DNA from: Candidatus Saccharimonadota bacterium
GTDB lineage: Bacteria > Patescibacteriota > Saccharimonadia > Saccharimonadales > Saccharimonadaceae
Assembly: GCA_024699125.1 (NCBI GenBank)
Contig: JAILQE010000012.1
Span: 90,263-154,262 of the forward strand
Reading direction: 5' to 3'
DNA length: 64,000 bases
In this document: piece after piece, positions 26,761-36,729 of the stretch
Layout of the letters: each line of letters begins with the position of its first letter
Numbering within the stretch: position 1 is the first letter of the stretch
Made by a program: the position numbers and the translations under genes
Notes under the pieces: generated by a model
Told to the model about the DNA's origin: nothing
What the model saw: only the letters and a program-made list of their open reading frames with translations
Databases searched by the model: none

Positions 26761-29700
26761 TTAGGCCGTAGTGGCTATGCGGTTACGAACATCTGCGTAT
26801 GTAACCTCTGTTAAGACGTTAGTTGCAAAGATTGTGCCGCTATCTTGGATTTCAAAGTAGATATCTGATGGCAGTTTAATATCCTCTTCGCCAAAGGCAT
26901 AGCGCTCGCCAGCATCGTAATCAGCGACAAAGTTTAGATAATCCATATAATCGAGAGTAGCAATTACCTGGTCTTTAGTGAGTCCAGAGAGACGGGCAAG
27001 TACTCCCTCGGCGGAATTATCGACTGGGTTTTCGGTATAGTATTTATCAAGATAAGCAGTAACCGGAGAAACATAGCCAGTATCACCACCATCGGTGCTG
27101 CCATAAATACTCTCTTTGAGGCGTTCGTCTTCGACGTAGCGTTGGTAATATTTTATATCTGTGTTCCATCCGCTATCATTATTACTATTTGCCACACAGT
27201 TTTCCCCAGTAATCCATCCGACGTTTTCCAACTTTTTTTCTTCCGTTATAACATCCAGCATATCACCATATATCGGTATAAGACCTACCAACGCATCTCC
27301 GTAGGCGTTGCCTGTACTTCCCGTGCTCGAAACCTGATTTGCGATATTCCCATCAATCACACCAAAATTCGAACTACGGCCAGAACAATAGTTTATATAT
27401 TTTTTTAAATCTGAGTTATCTTTTATTTCTCCAGAGTCATCGAAGTTGTCATAGCTAGCTACCGTATTTTTAACTTCATCCGGATCAATGTCTATAGTCG
27501 AAAGGTCGGAGATGACGTATGGGTTACAGAAGATGTCGCCGTAGGCACCGATTGAGGCTAGAGATGGGCAGGTGGCTTCGAATTCTTCCTCTGTCATCAT
27601 AGTGCTAGCGATATCGTTAGCAGCAGCAGCCGTTGGGACCATTGAGATAATGGAATTCTTGGTGAGGGTGCCGATAGTCGATAATACATTGGTTGGGGCA
27701 GAGCTCATGGTGTTCAAAATGGCAAATTGCCTCAACATTGAGCCAGCAAAGGTATATTGAGAGGTGTAGTCAAACGGGCTGCGGTTGGCGCGTTCGTATT
27801 CTGCCTCTTTGGCGAGTTGTTCCTTTTGCTGGGTGGTGAAAGCGATATATTGTTCGCGCGAGCCTGGAGAGCCGCCACCGAATAGGTGGTTGCGCCCAAG
27901 ATAAATTGCTGCGCCGGCGACCAGGGCCGCGCCGTAGTTTTCACCCCTTAATAGGTCTGGCAATTGTCTCATAAACATAGTAGCAAGACGAGGTACGAGT
28001 AATTTGGAAACCAGGCTGGTTACACCTGTTGCGATGAGTGCTTTTCCTACTGATTCAATCGTCTTAAATAGTGCGTTACCGGCCGCAGCACCAAGAGCAG
28101 AGCCGATTCCGCCGCCGGCCAGGAACCCTAATACCGCACCAATCACTGCGCCAGCGTTCATGGCCAACTTGACCATTGAACAGGATTTGAACATTCCGAC
28201 ACTCATACTGAGGTCGGCGGATAGATTTGCTAAATTGCCGAGAAAACCGCCACCATCAACATTTGCCGCCAAATTACCTACATTGAAGCTAGACGTTACG
28301 GTGTCACTTGGATTCATTTTTGTGCCAGACAACAGCGAACTTAGAGCGTTAGATTGTAGGGCATTTTTTTCTGCCGTTGTGGCAGTACCCAAATTGTCGT
28401 CCGTAATGTCGTCGACGTTATCGGTGTAATTGCCTCTTGAGACCAGATAGACGATTGGTACTGCGATAACGAGAGCCGTAGCGATCTCATTAATTGGGGA
28501 GTTGCTATTACCGGATTTTACTTTGTCTACAGCTTCGAGGAATGATGTAACTACTGGTAAAATCTGCGTGATATTATAAGCCGATGCAATCAGCGTTGCA
28601 CTACCGACAAAGTTCAAAAGCATACACGCGCCAGATGTGACTCTTGAGGTTGCAGCCTTCGCGATTTTGCCGACGGAAGATTTCGCCTTATTTACGGCGG
28701 CCGTTTTGCCAACGGCACCATCACTATCATCGCCACCAAAGCCAACCTTTGTTTTGTCGTTTTCGAGACGCTCGGCCTCGGCCTTTTGTCTTTTGCCGCC
28801 GTTTCCGTCGTCTTCTTGATCCTCAAATTTTCGCTCGTCGATATCTACCTCGCCGCCGCTGCGTTTGCGCTGGGCGTCCTGGGATTCTTCGAGAATGTCG
28901 CTGAAAGAGCGGTTCTTGGCGGTGGTGCCGTCGGAGTCGGCGTCGGAATCACTGCCGAGCAGCCGGTTCTTAAACTTTTTGAAGAGGTTACGAGAAATCG
29001 AATAGAGGCTCGAAAACCTTTCGGTCATCTTGTCGTACCACGCCGCGACCGAGCTACCCCAGATCCTGGAGCCTTTTTTAAACTTCATTTCAAAATCCGA
29101 GTCGTTCGACATGCGGTTTTTGTATGTATCGATATTTTCTGTATCAATATCAAAGCCAGATTTGCCGTATTTGGTGCGAAGCTGCTCGCTTAGGTTGGCC
29201 GAGTCGAGTTTGCCTTTGAGTGCCGTGACGCTAGCGTCGTCGCCGCCAACCACCTTGAGCTTGCCGGAGCCATCATCAAAGAGCGCCACGCGTTTACCAT
29301 CTTCACTATCAACAACATAAATGCCGTTTTTGGCGAGATTGTCGCGCTGCCTATTGGAAACATCATAATCGTCGCCAGCATCTGAAGATGGCTTGGCGAG
29401 TTGCTTTAGAAAAATGCGCTGCGCACGTAAATTCACTGGCGAGAGCATTGAATCGTTGCCAGTGCGTAGGAGCTCAGAGATGCTGAATGGTAGGAACGAT
29501 TGCATACCCATCAGGCCAAAGCCAACACCAAGAATAATGCCGATAATGGCGCCAATTGGGCCCATTTGTTTTAGCTTCTTGATCATGCGCTTGCGCGGAT
29601 CAATTTTGTCCTTCATTTCATTAGCTTTGCCGAGAGTGGAGTTTTTGAAGCCGGCCGGGTTGTTTTCTTTGTCTTTGGCATCTTTGTCTGGGTTGCTGGA

Positions 29701-30624
29701 ATTTTTCGGCGCGTCACTTGCGGCCGCTTTTTCGGAATTTCTTAAATCATTTTTGGCCGCGTCGCGGCTTGGATTGGCTTCCTCGTTTAGAGCTGGGTTA
29801 GTACCCGCGGCAGCCATCGTGCCAGAATCACCAAGGTCTTCTTGATTTTGCGGCTGCTGGGTTAGGCCTTCGTCGGCAACTTCAGCACCAACAGCGGCAG
29901 CCCCTCCCACAGCGGCGACTCCTGCGGCAGCTTCCTCGGCAGAATTGTCGCCACCCTCGCCTTCTTTAGCGCCTTCAGGGTTTTCAGCGTCGTCTGAATT
30001 TTCTGAACCGTATGGGTTTTCGGCGTCGTCTGGATTCTCGGCACCATTAGGATTCGCGCCGCCTGGGTTATCTTCACCTTCTTGGTTTTCGTCTTTTTTG
30101 TCACCTTCTTTTTCGGCGTCTTCTTCAGGATTCTCTTCGCCCGTTTGATCGCCGAATTGGCCACCAGCCTGCTCGTCGGTTTGGTTGCCGGTTTGATCAC
30201 CGGCCTGATCGCCGGATTGCTCAGCGGCTTGGTCGGAAGACTTGTCGTCAGCAGCCTGATCATCTTCTGGCGCGTTATCCGAATCATCTTCTGGATGATA
30301 AAAACCACCAGTTGGCTCAGTATCGTCTTTGCTGCCAGCTAAAGAGGCATCACGCGGAGCGGATGGAGCAGAAAAACTCGCATTCTTTGGCGCGCTGGCA
30401 CTTTTGCCGCCGTTCTCTACTTGCAGGTTTGATTGCGAACTGCTAACCTTAGTTACATTGCTACTATCAACTTTAAAACTAGAATTCGATGAGCCGGCTT
30501 CGGTGCTGATGTTTATTCTGATTTTCGAAGGGTCAGAACTAGTGGAGAGAACTTTGCCTCCCTTTGCCTCCACCTTTGGTGCATCGCCTTTAAGGGCATT
30601 AGACCCACTAGTTTTGAATGCCAT
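26761..30624 (-). CDS. Large membrane protein with disordered acidic N-terminus, unknown function
   Basis: The 1287-aa protein begins with about 340 residues of Ser/Asn/Asp/Glu/Gln-rich low-complexity sequence (GDQTG and NPDDAEN-type repeats). One strongly hydrophobic helix (about residues 358-380) follows, then a charged region, several hydrophobic or Gly/Ala-rich segments (about 660-900), and a C-terminal domain of about 250 residues with scattered cysteines. The cluster of helices recalls polytopic type IV secretion channel proteins (VirB6/TrbL), but I see no diagnostic motif, so this is only a suggestion. A TTGTATAAT -10 lies eight nt before the ATG. Confidence 0.8.
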   Translation of the reverse strand: MAFKTSGSNALKGDAPKVEAKGGKVLSTSSDPSKIRINISTEAGSSNSSFKVDSSNVTKVSSSQSNLQVENGGKSASAPKNASFSAPSAPRDASLAGSKDDTEPTGGFYHPEDDSDNAPEDDQAADDKSSDQAAEQSGDQAGDQTGNQTDEQAGGQFGDQTGEENPEEDAEKEGDKKDENQEGEDNPGGANPNGAENPDDAENPYGSENSDDAENPEGAKEGEGGDNSAEEAAAGVAAVGGAAAVGAEVADEGLTQQPQNQEDLGDSGTMAAAGTNPALNEEANPSRDAAKNDLRNSEKAAASDAPKNSSNPDKDAKDKENNPAGFKNSTLGKANEMKDKIDPRKRMIKKLKQMGPIGAIIGIILGVGFGLMGMQSFLPFSISELLRTGNDSMLSPVNLRAQRIFLKQLAKPSSDAGDDYDVSNRQRDNLAKNGIYVVDSEDGKRVALFDDGSGKLKVVGGDDASVTALKGKLDSANLSEQLRTKYGKSGFDIDTENIDTYKNRMSNDSDFEMKFKKGSRIWGSSVAAWYDKMTERFSSLYSISRNLFKKFKNRLLGSDSDADSDGTTAKNRSFSDILEESQDAQRKRSGGEVDIDERKFEDQEDDGNGGKRQKAEAERLENDKTKVGFGGDDSDGAVGKTAAVNKAKSSVGKIAKAATSRVTSGACMLLNFVGSATLIASAYNITQILPVVTSFLEAVDKVKSGNSNSPINEIATALVIAVPIVYLVSRGNYTDNVDDITDDNLGTATTAEKNALQSNALSSLLSGTKMNPSDTVTSSFNVGNLAANVDGGGFLGNLANLSADLSMSVGMFKSCSMVKLAMNAGAVIGAVLGFLAGGGIGSALGAAAGNALFKTIESVGKALIATGVTSLVSKLLVPRLATMFMRQLPDLLRGENYGAALVAGAAIYLGRNHLFGGGSPGSREQYIAFTTQQKEQLAKEAEYERANRSPFDYTSQYTFAGSMLRQFAILNTMSSAPTNVLSTIGTLTKNSIISMVPTAAAANDIASTMMTEEEFEATCPSLASIGAYGDIFCNPYVISDLSTIDIDPDEVKNTVASYDNFDDSGEIKDNSDLKKYINYCSGRSSNFGVIDGNIANQVSSTGSTGNAYGDALVGLIPIYGDMLDVITEEKKLENVGWITGENCVANSNNDSGWNTDIKYYQRYVEDERLKESIYGSTDGGDTGYVSPVTAYLDKYYTENPVDNSAEGVLARLSGLTKDQVIATLDYMDYLNFVADYDAGERYAFGEEDIKLPSDIYFEIQDSGTIFATNVLTEVTYADVRNRIATTA

Positions 30625-30658
30625 ATATATTTATTATACAACAAGCTTGTGCTTTTAT

Positions 30659-30889
30659 TTAGAAAAACACGATAAAAATCAATGACAAAATTGCAAGCGC
30701 AATTAGCACGATCCACACCCAACCAAAGTGGCTGGTTTTTTTGTATTCTTTGACGTAGTCAGTGTCTTCAACAAGATCCGGATCGTCGGTCTGAGCGCTC
30801 GTGGTTTGCATTTTTTCACGTAGGTCAGCATTGATGCGCGCGGTTAATGCGTCGTTTTTATCATCTTCTTTGTTTACAATAATTCCCAT
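30659..30889 (-). CDS. Small tail-anchored membrane protein
   Basis: The 76-aa protein has a charged N-terminal 50 residues and one C-terminal helix (WVWIVLIALAILSLIFIVFF), so it is a tail-anchored or bitopic protein. The ORF track extends it to 31159, but that extension is antisense to the aquaporin gene. ATG 30889 lies seven nt after TGCTATAAT, the leaderless arrangement seen elsewhere. It is divergent from the aquaporin gene. No family is recognised. Confidence 0.75.
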   Translation of the reverse strand: MGIIVNKEDDKNDALTARINADLREKMQTTSAQTDDPDLVEDTDYVKEYKKTSHFGWVWIVLIALAILSLIFIVFF

Positions 30890-30953
30890 GAAAAATATTA
30901 TAGCATGAGAAATATGTGATATAATAAAAACATTATTATTTAAGGAGGTCATA

Positions 30954-31886
30954 ATGGCAACTACAAAGCCAAAAGCAACCGCTAAGCCTGCTTCAAAGGC
31001 CAAAACTGTTGCAAAACCGAAAACTACCGTGAAGACTGCCACTAAACCAGTGACCAAGACTCCGGCAAAAAGGGTGGAAAACACAAAAACCGAATCCTGC
31101 TTCAAAGGATTCTTCGCTAAAAAGTATGAAGAGAACGAGAGCATTCTCACTATCTTCAAGAAACCAAAAACCTACGGTGCGTTAATTGGTGAAATCGTTG
31201 GTACAATGTTCATTTCATTGTTGCTTCTTTCAGCGCTCTTCATCAACGCTCCACTTTCTAGCACTTTGTCCGCCTACATTTTCGGCGTGATTGCAATCTA
31301 CATTGCAGCCCACGCTTTGTCTGGCGCACATCTTAACCCAATCATCACCGCTGGCATGATGGCTACTCGCCGCGTGTCCGTGATTCGTGGCGTGCTTTAC
31401 ATCATCGCCCAAATCATTGGTGCTTGGATTGCTTGGATGATCTTCAACGCTTACCACCTTGCTGGTGGCGACGTTGCTATGACCGTTCCAGTACTTAGCG
31501 AAATCCCAGAGGGCGGATTTGGCGTAGCTGCCGTCGTTGAACTTCTTGGCGCTCTTGCAATTGGTTTCTTCTTTGCTCGCGCAAGAGTTTACAAACGCAG
31601 TGCTTTCACTTTTGCCGCTACGGTTGCGGGTGGTATTTTACTCGCCCTCTTCCTCGGCTACATTGTGACTGGTGCTTTCATTCAAACCCCAGCCAACTTT
31701 GTATTTAACCCAGCAACTGCTTTGATGCTTCAAATCTTCCCAACCGCAGGCGAAAGCTTCGGCGAAGTCTTTGGTGGCATCTGCTCCGCTCTTGCTGTGT
31801 TCGTAATCTTCCCAATGATTGGTGGCGTCCTTGGCGCTTACCTTTCCGAATTCGCCGGCAAACTTTCCGGCGAAAAAGAAGCCTAG
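30954..31886 (+). CDS. Aquaporin/glycerol facilitator (MIP family) with Lys/Pro/Thr-rich N-terminal extension
   Basis: The 310-aa protein has about 55 N-terminal residues that are lysine-, alanine-, proline- and threonine-rich, followed by six TM helices. Two half-helix signatures are present: SGAHLNPIIT (about residue 123) and VFNPATALM (about residue 254), the NPI and NPA variants of the MIP NPA boxes. MIP channels conduct water or small solutes such as glycerol passively. The selectivity cannot be assigned by eye. The basic tail is unusual and resembles those on ribosomal proteins in this window. It has a clear promoter (TGATATAAT) and SD (AAGGAGG), unlike its leaderless neighbours. Confidence 0.93.
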   Translation: MATTKPKATAKPASKAKTVAKPKTTVKTATKPVTKTPAKRVENTKTESCFKGFFAKKYEENESILTIFKKPKTYGALIGEIVGTMFISLLLLSALFINAPLSSTLSAYIFGVIAIYIAAHALSGAHLNPIITAGMMATRRVSVIRGVLYIIAQIIGAWIAWMIFNAYHLAGGDVAMTVPVLSEIPEGGFGVAAVVELLGALAIGFFFARARVYKRSAFTFAATVAGGILLALFLGYIVTGAFIQTPANFVFNPATALMLQIFPTAGESFGEVFGGICSALAVFVIFPMIGGVLGAYLSEFAGKLSGEKEA

Positions 31887-31891
31887 AAATT

Positions 31892-31932
31892 AAAAAATAT
31901 GCGGGCCCTATTAAGTGGCTCGCATATTTTTT
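31892..31932. terminator. Bidirectional terminator between aquaporin and metG
   Basis: AAAAAATATGCGGGCC pairs with GGCTCGCATATTTTTT around a short loop. It serves both convergent genes. Confidence 0.9.
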
Positions 31933-31938
31933 GTTGTT

Positions 31939-33357
31939 TTAATTTTTTGGGAAGAGCGGGGTGGCTGGTGGAACGATATCGCCGCTACCTTTAAATACGG
32001 CCGTGATTTTTTCAGCCGTACCAGGGAGAAATGGCTCGAGCAATTGGTTAGCTTTCAAAAGATCTTCAACAAGTGACGTAAGGCAAGCGTTCAACTTTTC
32101 AGTTTCGCCGGCTTTGGCTAACATCCATGGTTTTTCGTCATCGATACGTTTGTTAATGGCCTGAACTTTTTCCCACGCGTAGTCGAGCGCGTTTGAAAAT
32201 TCAAAATTATCCATCTTCCTACAATATTCTTTGTCGAGTTCTGGCGTAAATTCAATTTGTTTAATGCCGTTTTTAGCAGCCATGGTGGCAAGGCGTTGCA
32301 CCAAGTTACCAAGGTCGTTTGCGAGTTCGTTGTTATAGGAATTTTCGAATTTTTCCCAAGTAAAATCAGAGTCCGCAAAGCTATCAATGTGGCGAAGGAA
32401 GAAGTAACGGAAGGCCTCGACGCCGTGTTTTTCAATCACGTCAACTGGATTTACTACGTTGCCGATTGATTTAGACATCTTTTGACCATCGGCTAAAACG
32501 AAGCCGTGTGAGCACAAAACTTTAGGCAGCGGCAAACCAAGGCCAAGTAGCATTGCTGGCCAAATAATGGCGTGGAAACGCAAAATGTCTTTGCCCACAA
32601 ACTGTGCGGCAGCTGGCCACCATTCACTAATTTCCTGTTCTGGGTAGCCGAGGACTGTGATGTAATTTGAAAGCGCATCGATCCAAACATACATAACTTG
32701 GTTTTTGTCGGTTGGAACTTCGATTCCCCACGTGAGCTGGGATTTTGGACGCGAAATAGAAACGTCTGGCGAATCAGCCAAAAGTTTTAGCATTTCTTTT
32801 TTGCGGAATTCTGGCAAAATCGTGAGCTCGCCGTTTTCGATTTTGTTTTTGATTTCGTCTTTGAAATCGGCGATGCGGAAATAATAATTTTCTTCTGATA
32901 GTTTTTCGTATGGTTTTTGGTGGTCTGGGCAGACACCGTTATTTTCGGCATATTCTTTGTCCGTGACGTAGCCTTCGCAGCCCGAGCAGTACCAGCCGTC
33001 GTATTTGGACGCGTAAATATGTGGAGCAAGCTTTTCCCAAATTGCTTGGCAGCGGCGCTGGTGAGCTTCGTCGGTAGTGCGAATAAAATCGGTGCTTCTT
33101 ACATTCAATTTTTCAATGAAATCTTTAAAAGCGGCGGCGTTTTTATCAACGTAATCTTGCACGTCGAGGTTCAAACTGCCGGCCTTTTGAAAAATTTTGT
33201 TACCATGTTCGTCGGTGCCGGTTTGAAAACGCACTTCGTCGCCAAGCAGGCGGTGATAGCGCGCAAACACGTCCGCGTTCAAAAAATCTAGCGCGTGCCC
33301 AATGTGTGGGTCGCCATTTACATATGGAATTGCAGTGGTAACATAAATTTTTGCCAT
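31939..33357 (-). CDS. metG: Methionyl-tRNA synthetase
   Basis: The 472-aa class I synthetase has HIGH as PHIGHALDF (about residue 20) and KMSKS as DGQKMSKSIGN. A zinc-binding insert is visible with CSGC, while the second knuckle is partial (CPDH). It lacks the C-terminal tRNA-binding domain of the long form. I move the start from 33372 to ATG 33357 (MAKIYVTTAIPYVNG), the normal N-terminus, with TATAAT six nt upstream. Confidence 0.97.
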   Translation of the reverse strand: MAKIYVTTAIPYVNGDPHIGHALDFLNADVFARYHRLLGDEVRFQTGTDEHGNKIFQKAGSLNLDVQDYVDKNAAAFKDFIEKLNVRSTDFIRTTDEAHQRRCQAIWEKLAPHIYASKYDGWYCSGCEGYVTDKEYAENNGVCPDHQKPYEKLSEENYYFRIADFKDEIKNKIENGELTILPEFRKKEMLKLLADSPDVSISRPKSQLTWGIEVPTDKNQVMYVWIDALSNYITVLGYPEQEISEWWPAAAQFVGKDILRFHAIIWPAMLLGLGLPLPKVLCSHGFVLADGQKMSKSIGNVVNPVDVIEKHGVEAFRYFFLRHIDSFADSDFTWEKFENSYNNELANDLGNLVQRLATMAAKNGIKQIEFTPELDKEYCRKMDNFEFSNALDYAWEKVQAINKRIDDEKPWMLAKAGETEKLNACLTSLVEDLLKANQLLEPFLPGTAEKITAVFKGSGDIVPPATPLFPKN

Positions 33358-33393
33358 AAAATAATTATACAATTATCGGCGAATTTTAGCAAC

Positions 33394-34725
33394 TTATTCA
33401 GTGGTTTCAACCGGAGCGGTGCCACAGGTATAGCTGTTAGCTTCGTACAAATCTTGCATATCATCGCTCGTGATTGTGTCGATGACCTGCGTGGTTTCTA
33501 CATCAAAGAATTTAAGAGTATCGTTCGTGAGGTCGAGCGCCGTGGCGTTATAAGTAATCTTGAGATCGCTACCACTACGCTTGTAGAGCGCGGAAACCGG
33601 ATCTTCCGTGAGATTGAGCGCAGCGTAAGCTGCTTCATGCTCGGTACTGAGCTTAGTGAAGGCGGCTTTTGCTGCATCGCTATCGTCGTAGGTAATTACC
33701 TGCTCGGACTTGATTTTTTCGAGGCCGTTCGTATCAAAAGTGAAATAGACTTTTGCGGTGGCGGCCACTGGCGTACCGAATGGTTCAAACTCACTTTCAA
33801 GATAGGTTTTCTCGCAAAGATAATCGCCCGGAGTATTGGTTGAAATTGGCGTGGTTGGCGCTGGCTCGGCTGGAGTTTCCGGTTTCTTGGACGACATCGC
33901 TGCAACAGCTGCAACAACGATCAAAAGCAAAACTACAACAATTAGCCCAAGAATGATGAGGCGTTTTTTGTTACCACCTTTAAGTGGGGCCTGCGCGATT
34001 GGGCGCGAGTCTTGACTACTAAAGGAAACGTTACGAATTTCGCGGTTCTTTTCCATTGCCTCAGCGAATGGATTCGTAAATTGCGGCTGCTCTGGTGGCA
34101 TTGGCGGCATGGCTGGAGCGGCGTTTGGCATTGGTTGTGTATTCGGTTGTACATTTGGCGTTGGAGCCGTGTTTGGCGCTGGCTGCAAAACCGGGTTTTC
34201 ACCACGCATGGCTGCATCAAGTGCTGCGCTCATTGCTGGGTTGATCGGCTGGGTTGGGGCCGATTGTGGAGCTGTTTGCTGAACTGGGCGCGGGATTGGT
34301 TGCGCCGATTGATTAGATTGCAAAACCGCTGGATTGAATCTTGGTACTTGTGGAGCGGCCGAAGCTTGCGGTGCTGGAGTTTGCATCACTGCCGGACTCG
34401 GCATTAGTGCCGGGTTTGGTGTCGCTACTGGAGCTGACATTCTTGCTGGATTTGGCATTGGTGCTGGGTTTTGCACTGGTCTTTGAACTGGGGCTGCGTT
34501 AATTGGAGCCTGAGCAGGGGCCGGAGCTTGGCTAGCACCAAAAACTGGCATTCCCGCCGGCTTAGCCGGAGCAGGTGTAGGCACTGGGGCGGTAACTGGA
34601 ATAGGTGGCATTGTATCGGTAACTACCGGTTTTGGTACCGGTGCCGGCTCGAAGGTTGGGATTTCTGGCATTGCGTCAAAAATCGGATCGTTTGAACTAG
34701 TAGAAGAATTAGTTGGCTCACCCAT
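33394..34725 (-). CDS. Membrane protein with long Pro/Ala/Gln-rich cytoplasmic arm
   Basis: The 443-aa protein starts with about 250 residues of low-complexity Pro/Ala/Gln/Met sequence, presumably cytoplasmic and disordered. A single TM helix (about 263-287, LIVVVLLLIVVAAVAA) follows after a KKR stop-transfer, then an exported domain of about 150 residues with two cysteines (YLCEKT and YTCGT). It resembles the single-pass envelope proteins frequent in Saccharibacteria, but no family is recognised. TATAAT ends nine nt upstream of the ATG. Confidence 0.8.
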   Translation of the reverse strand: MGEPTNSSTSSNDPIFDAMPEIPTFEPAPVPKPVVTDTMPPIPVTAPVPTPAPAKPAGMPVFGASQAPAPAQAPINAAPVQRPVQNPAPMPNPARMSAPVATPNPALMPSPAVMQTPAPQASAAPQVPRFNPAVLQSNQSAQPIPRPVQQTAPQSAPTQPINPAMSAALDAAMRGENPVLQPAPNTAPTPNVQPNTQPMPNAAPAMPPMPPEQPQFTNPFAEAMEKNREIRNVSFSSQDSRPIAQAPLKGGNKKRLIILGLIVVVLLLIVVAAVAAMSSKKPETPAEPAPTTPISTNTPGDYLCEKTYLESEFEPFGTPVAATAKVYFTFDTNGLEKIKSEQVITYDDSDAAKAAFTKLSTEHEAAYAALNLTEDPVSALYKRSGSDLKITYNATALDLTNDTLKFFDVETTQVIDTITSDDMQDLYEANSYTCGTAPVETTE

Positions 34726-34767
34726 AATGCTTTTATTATAGTCCTTATGTTTTTATTTGGCAATACT

Positions 34768-36708
34768 TTAGCGACCGCCGCCACCTCCGCCGCCGCCTCC
34801 GCCGCCGGAGAAACCGCCACCACCGCCACCAGATGACCCGGAGCTACTATATGATGTGGATGAAGTCGAGATTGACGAAACACTATTAATAATGCTGGTA
34901 AAATTACTGATCGATGATACGGCCGCAATGTTAGTAGTGTACCAATTTGGCGTTTCGATTTCGTTGATTTCGGCATAATGCTGGAGCTCTTTCATCCAGC
35001 TTTTTTCGAGGCCAAACAGCGCCGCATACGGCAACAATTTTTCGTAAAGTTTAACAATGCCTTCTGGCGAAGTGTCGGCTCCTTTCACGCTTTGCAAAAA
35101 CTCAATGCGATCTTTTTCGGCCATTTTAATGTAGAGCTTGAGGCCATCCATGTAGCGCGACATTTGAAGGCCCAGCTCAGTGCGTTTTTCGTATTTAGCA
35201 ATCGCATTATTAACAATGCCGCGGATGATGGCGCTCACGATAAAGATTACAATACTAACAAGCACGACTTCTGCAAACGCCACAACAATTTTACCGCTTG
35301 GAGTGAGCACGACCTCATCACTAAAAGTGCCAGTAAGAATACTAAATACCGCGAACATCGTAACCGGTGCCGACGCGAACACAAAGACTAAAAGTAGCAT
35401 CAAGATACCGCCAAAATTCCCGGCTTTTACTTTTTTGGTTGGCTCGAATAGGCCGTCCGTTTTGGCTTTGGTTGAGCCATAGGTGCGCAGAGTTCTGCCG
35501 AGCGACACCAAGGTCGAGGTAGCAGTGCGCCTTTTAAGCTCGATGTCTTTATCTAGGCTTGGATCTGGGCCGCCGTTCAAAATTTTAAGCAAGGTTTTTT
35601 CGTCGGTCTCAAGGTTTGCGAGATATTTTGGATGAATCTTCCAACCGATTTTGCCGGTTAGCCAGTTCTTTTCGCCTTTCACTAATTCGATGCGGCCATC
35701 CACAATCATTTTCAAAAGCAGCGCCGTATTTGCGCTTCTTTGTACGCCGATATAGTTGGCGGACATTTCCATCAAGCCATATTTATTGTGCGGCGCATAT
35801 TCTGGCGCAATAAAGTAGCCTTTGTAGAATTCACGCTTTTTGCCCACGCTGACATATTTTTTGATGGTTCTAAAATTAATAAATAGTGCCAAAAGAATTA
35901 CGCCTGCCAGCACAAAATACATAACGTAAGTTTCTTCTGGTTCCGGCACCACGAACGAACCGGATTTAAATTCCAAATCAAAAGTAAGGTTTTCGTGGGA
36001 ATACAAATTCTTGGTTACAAACTGCACACCATCCTCAATGTTAGTGATTTCACAGCGGCCTTCTCCATGCTTGCCGTAGCTACCCACATAGCACCATTTT
36101 TGGCCGGTCCAAATTGACTGGTCAGAAAGGTGAACCCTGGCTGTCACGTTTTCAAATCTTTGCTGCCAGTCCGTGCCGTTGGTATTCCAATACAACTCGT
36201 CCCAGGCCTTGCCGTCTTTTTCATAATGCGTGATCACATTTTCGTATTTGTATTCAAAGGTGTAGACCTGCTCACCGAGCACATAATCGTCGGTGCCGGT
36301 GCAGATTTCGTAATATTTATCTTCCTTGTCGATGCTATAAATCGGTTCGGTTTGGCCGTTTCTGGTTAGATTAACATCCGAGCGAGTTAGGCCCTTAATG
36401 ATGATAACTGGCTTACCCTGCGCATTTTTCATCGTATACGGAATTTTGCGGCAGATGCCTTTGTTTTGTTTGTAGGTCGGAAATTCGGCAGTGAAAACTT
36501 CTTTGACACGCATGTACGACGTGCCATCTTCGGCTTTTTCTAGATAAAAATCTACCGCGTAATCTTTAAAATAGAAGTTGTTGACGTCTTTTGCTAGAGC
36601 GCTTTTGGCGCCACCAAAAAGGAGCACAACTTGACAAATTAGCATAAGTGTGATACAATAAAAAGATAGGGCTTTTAGGCCTTTTTTTGATGCAAAATTA
36701 TGTTTCAT
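34768..36708 (-). CDS. DUF2207-domain membrane protein
   Basis: The 646-aa protein has a signal peptide, an exported N-terminal beta domain (FYFKDYAVDFYLEKAED..., about 40-250), one TM (about 263-281), a cytoplasmic region, two more TMs (about 430-500) and a C-terminal glycine-rich tail (GGGGGFSGGGGG). This is the typical DUF2207 layout; its function is unknown. It lies 21 nt downstream of the exonuclease gene with an SD (GGTGGAGG) and no promoter of its own visible, so it is probably co-transcribed. Confidence 0.88.
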   Translation of the reverse strand: MKHNFASKKGLKALSFYCITLMLICQVVLLFGGAKSALAKDVNNFYFKDYAVDFYLEKAEDGTSYMRVKEVFTAEFPTYKQNKGICRKIPYTMKNAQGKPVIIIKGLTRSDVNLTRNGQTEPIYSIDKEDKYYEICTGTDDYVLGEQVYTFEYKYENVITHYEKDGKAWDELYWNTNGTDWQQRFENVTARVHLSDQSIWTGQKWCYVGSYGKHGEGRCEITNIEDGVQFVTKNLYSHENLTFDLEFKSGSFVVPEPEETYVMYFVLAGVILLALFINFRTIKKYVSVGKKREFYKGYFIAPEYAPHNKYGLMEMSANYIGVQRSANTALLLKMIVDGRIELVKGEKNWLTGKIGWKIHPKYLANLETDEKTLLKILNGGPDPSLDKDIELKRRTATSTLVSLGRTLRTYGSTKAKTDGLFEPTKKVKAGNFGGILMLLLVFVFASAPVTMFAVFSILTGTFSDEVVLTPSGKIVVAFAEVVLVSIVIFIVSAIIRGIVNNAIAKYEKRTELGLQMSRYMDGLKLYIKMAEKDRIEFLQSVKGADTSPEGIVKLYEKLLPYAALFGLEKSWMKELQHYAEINEIETPNWYTTNIAAVSSISNFTSIINSVSSISTSSTSYSSSGSSGGGGGGFSGGGGGGGGGGGR

Positions 36709-36729
36709 CTTTCCTCCACCTTTTTAATT

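Noticed and set aside
30890-31159. N-terminal extension of the small membrane protein in the ORF track
   Set aside because: It is antisense to the aquaporin gene; a -10 box and ATG 30889 define a shorter gene.
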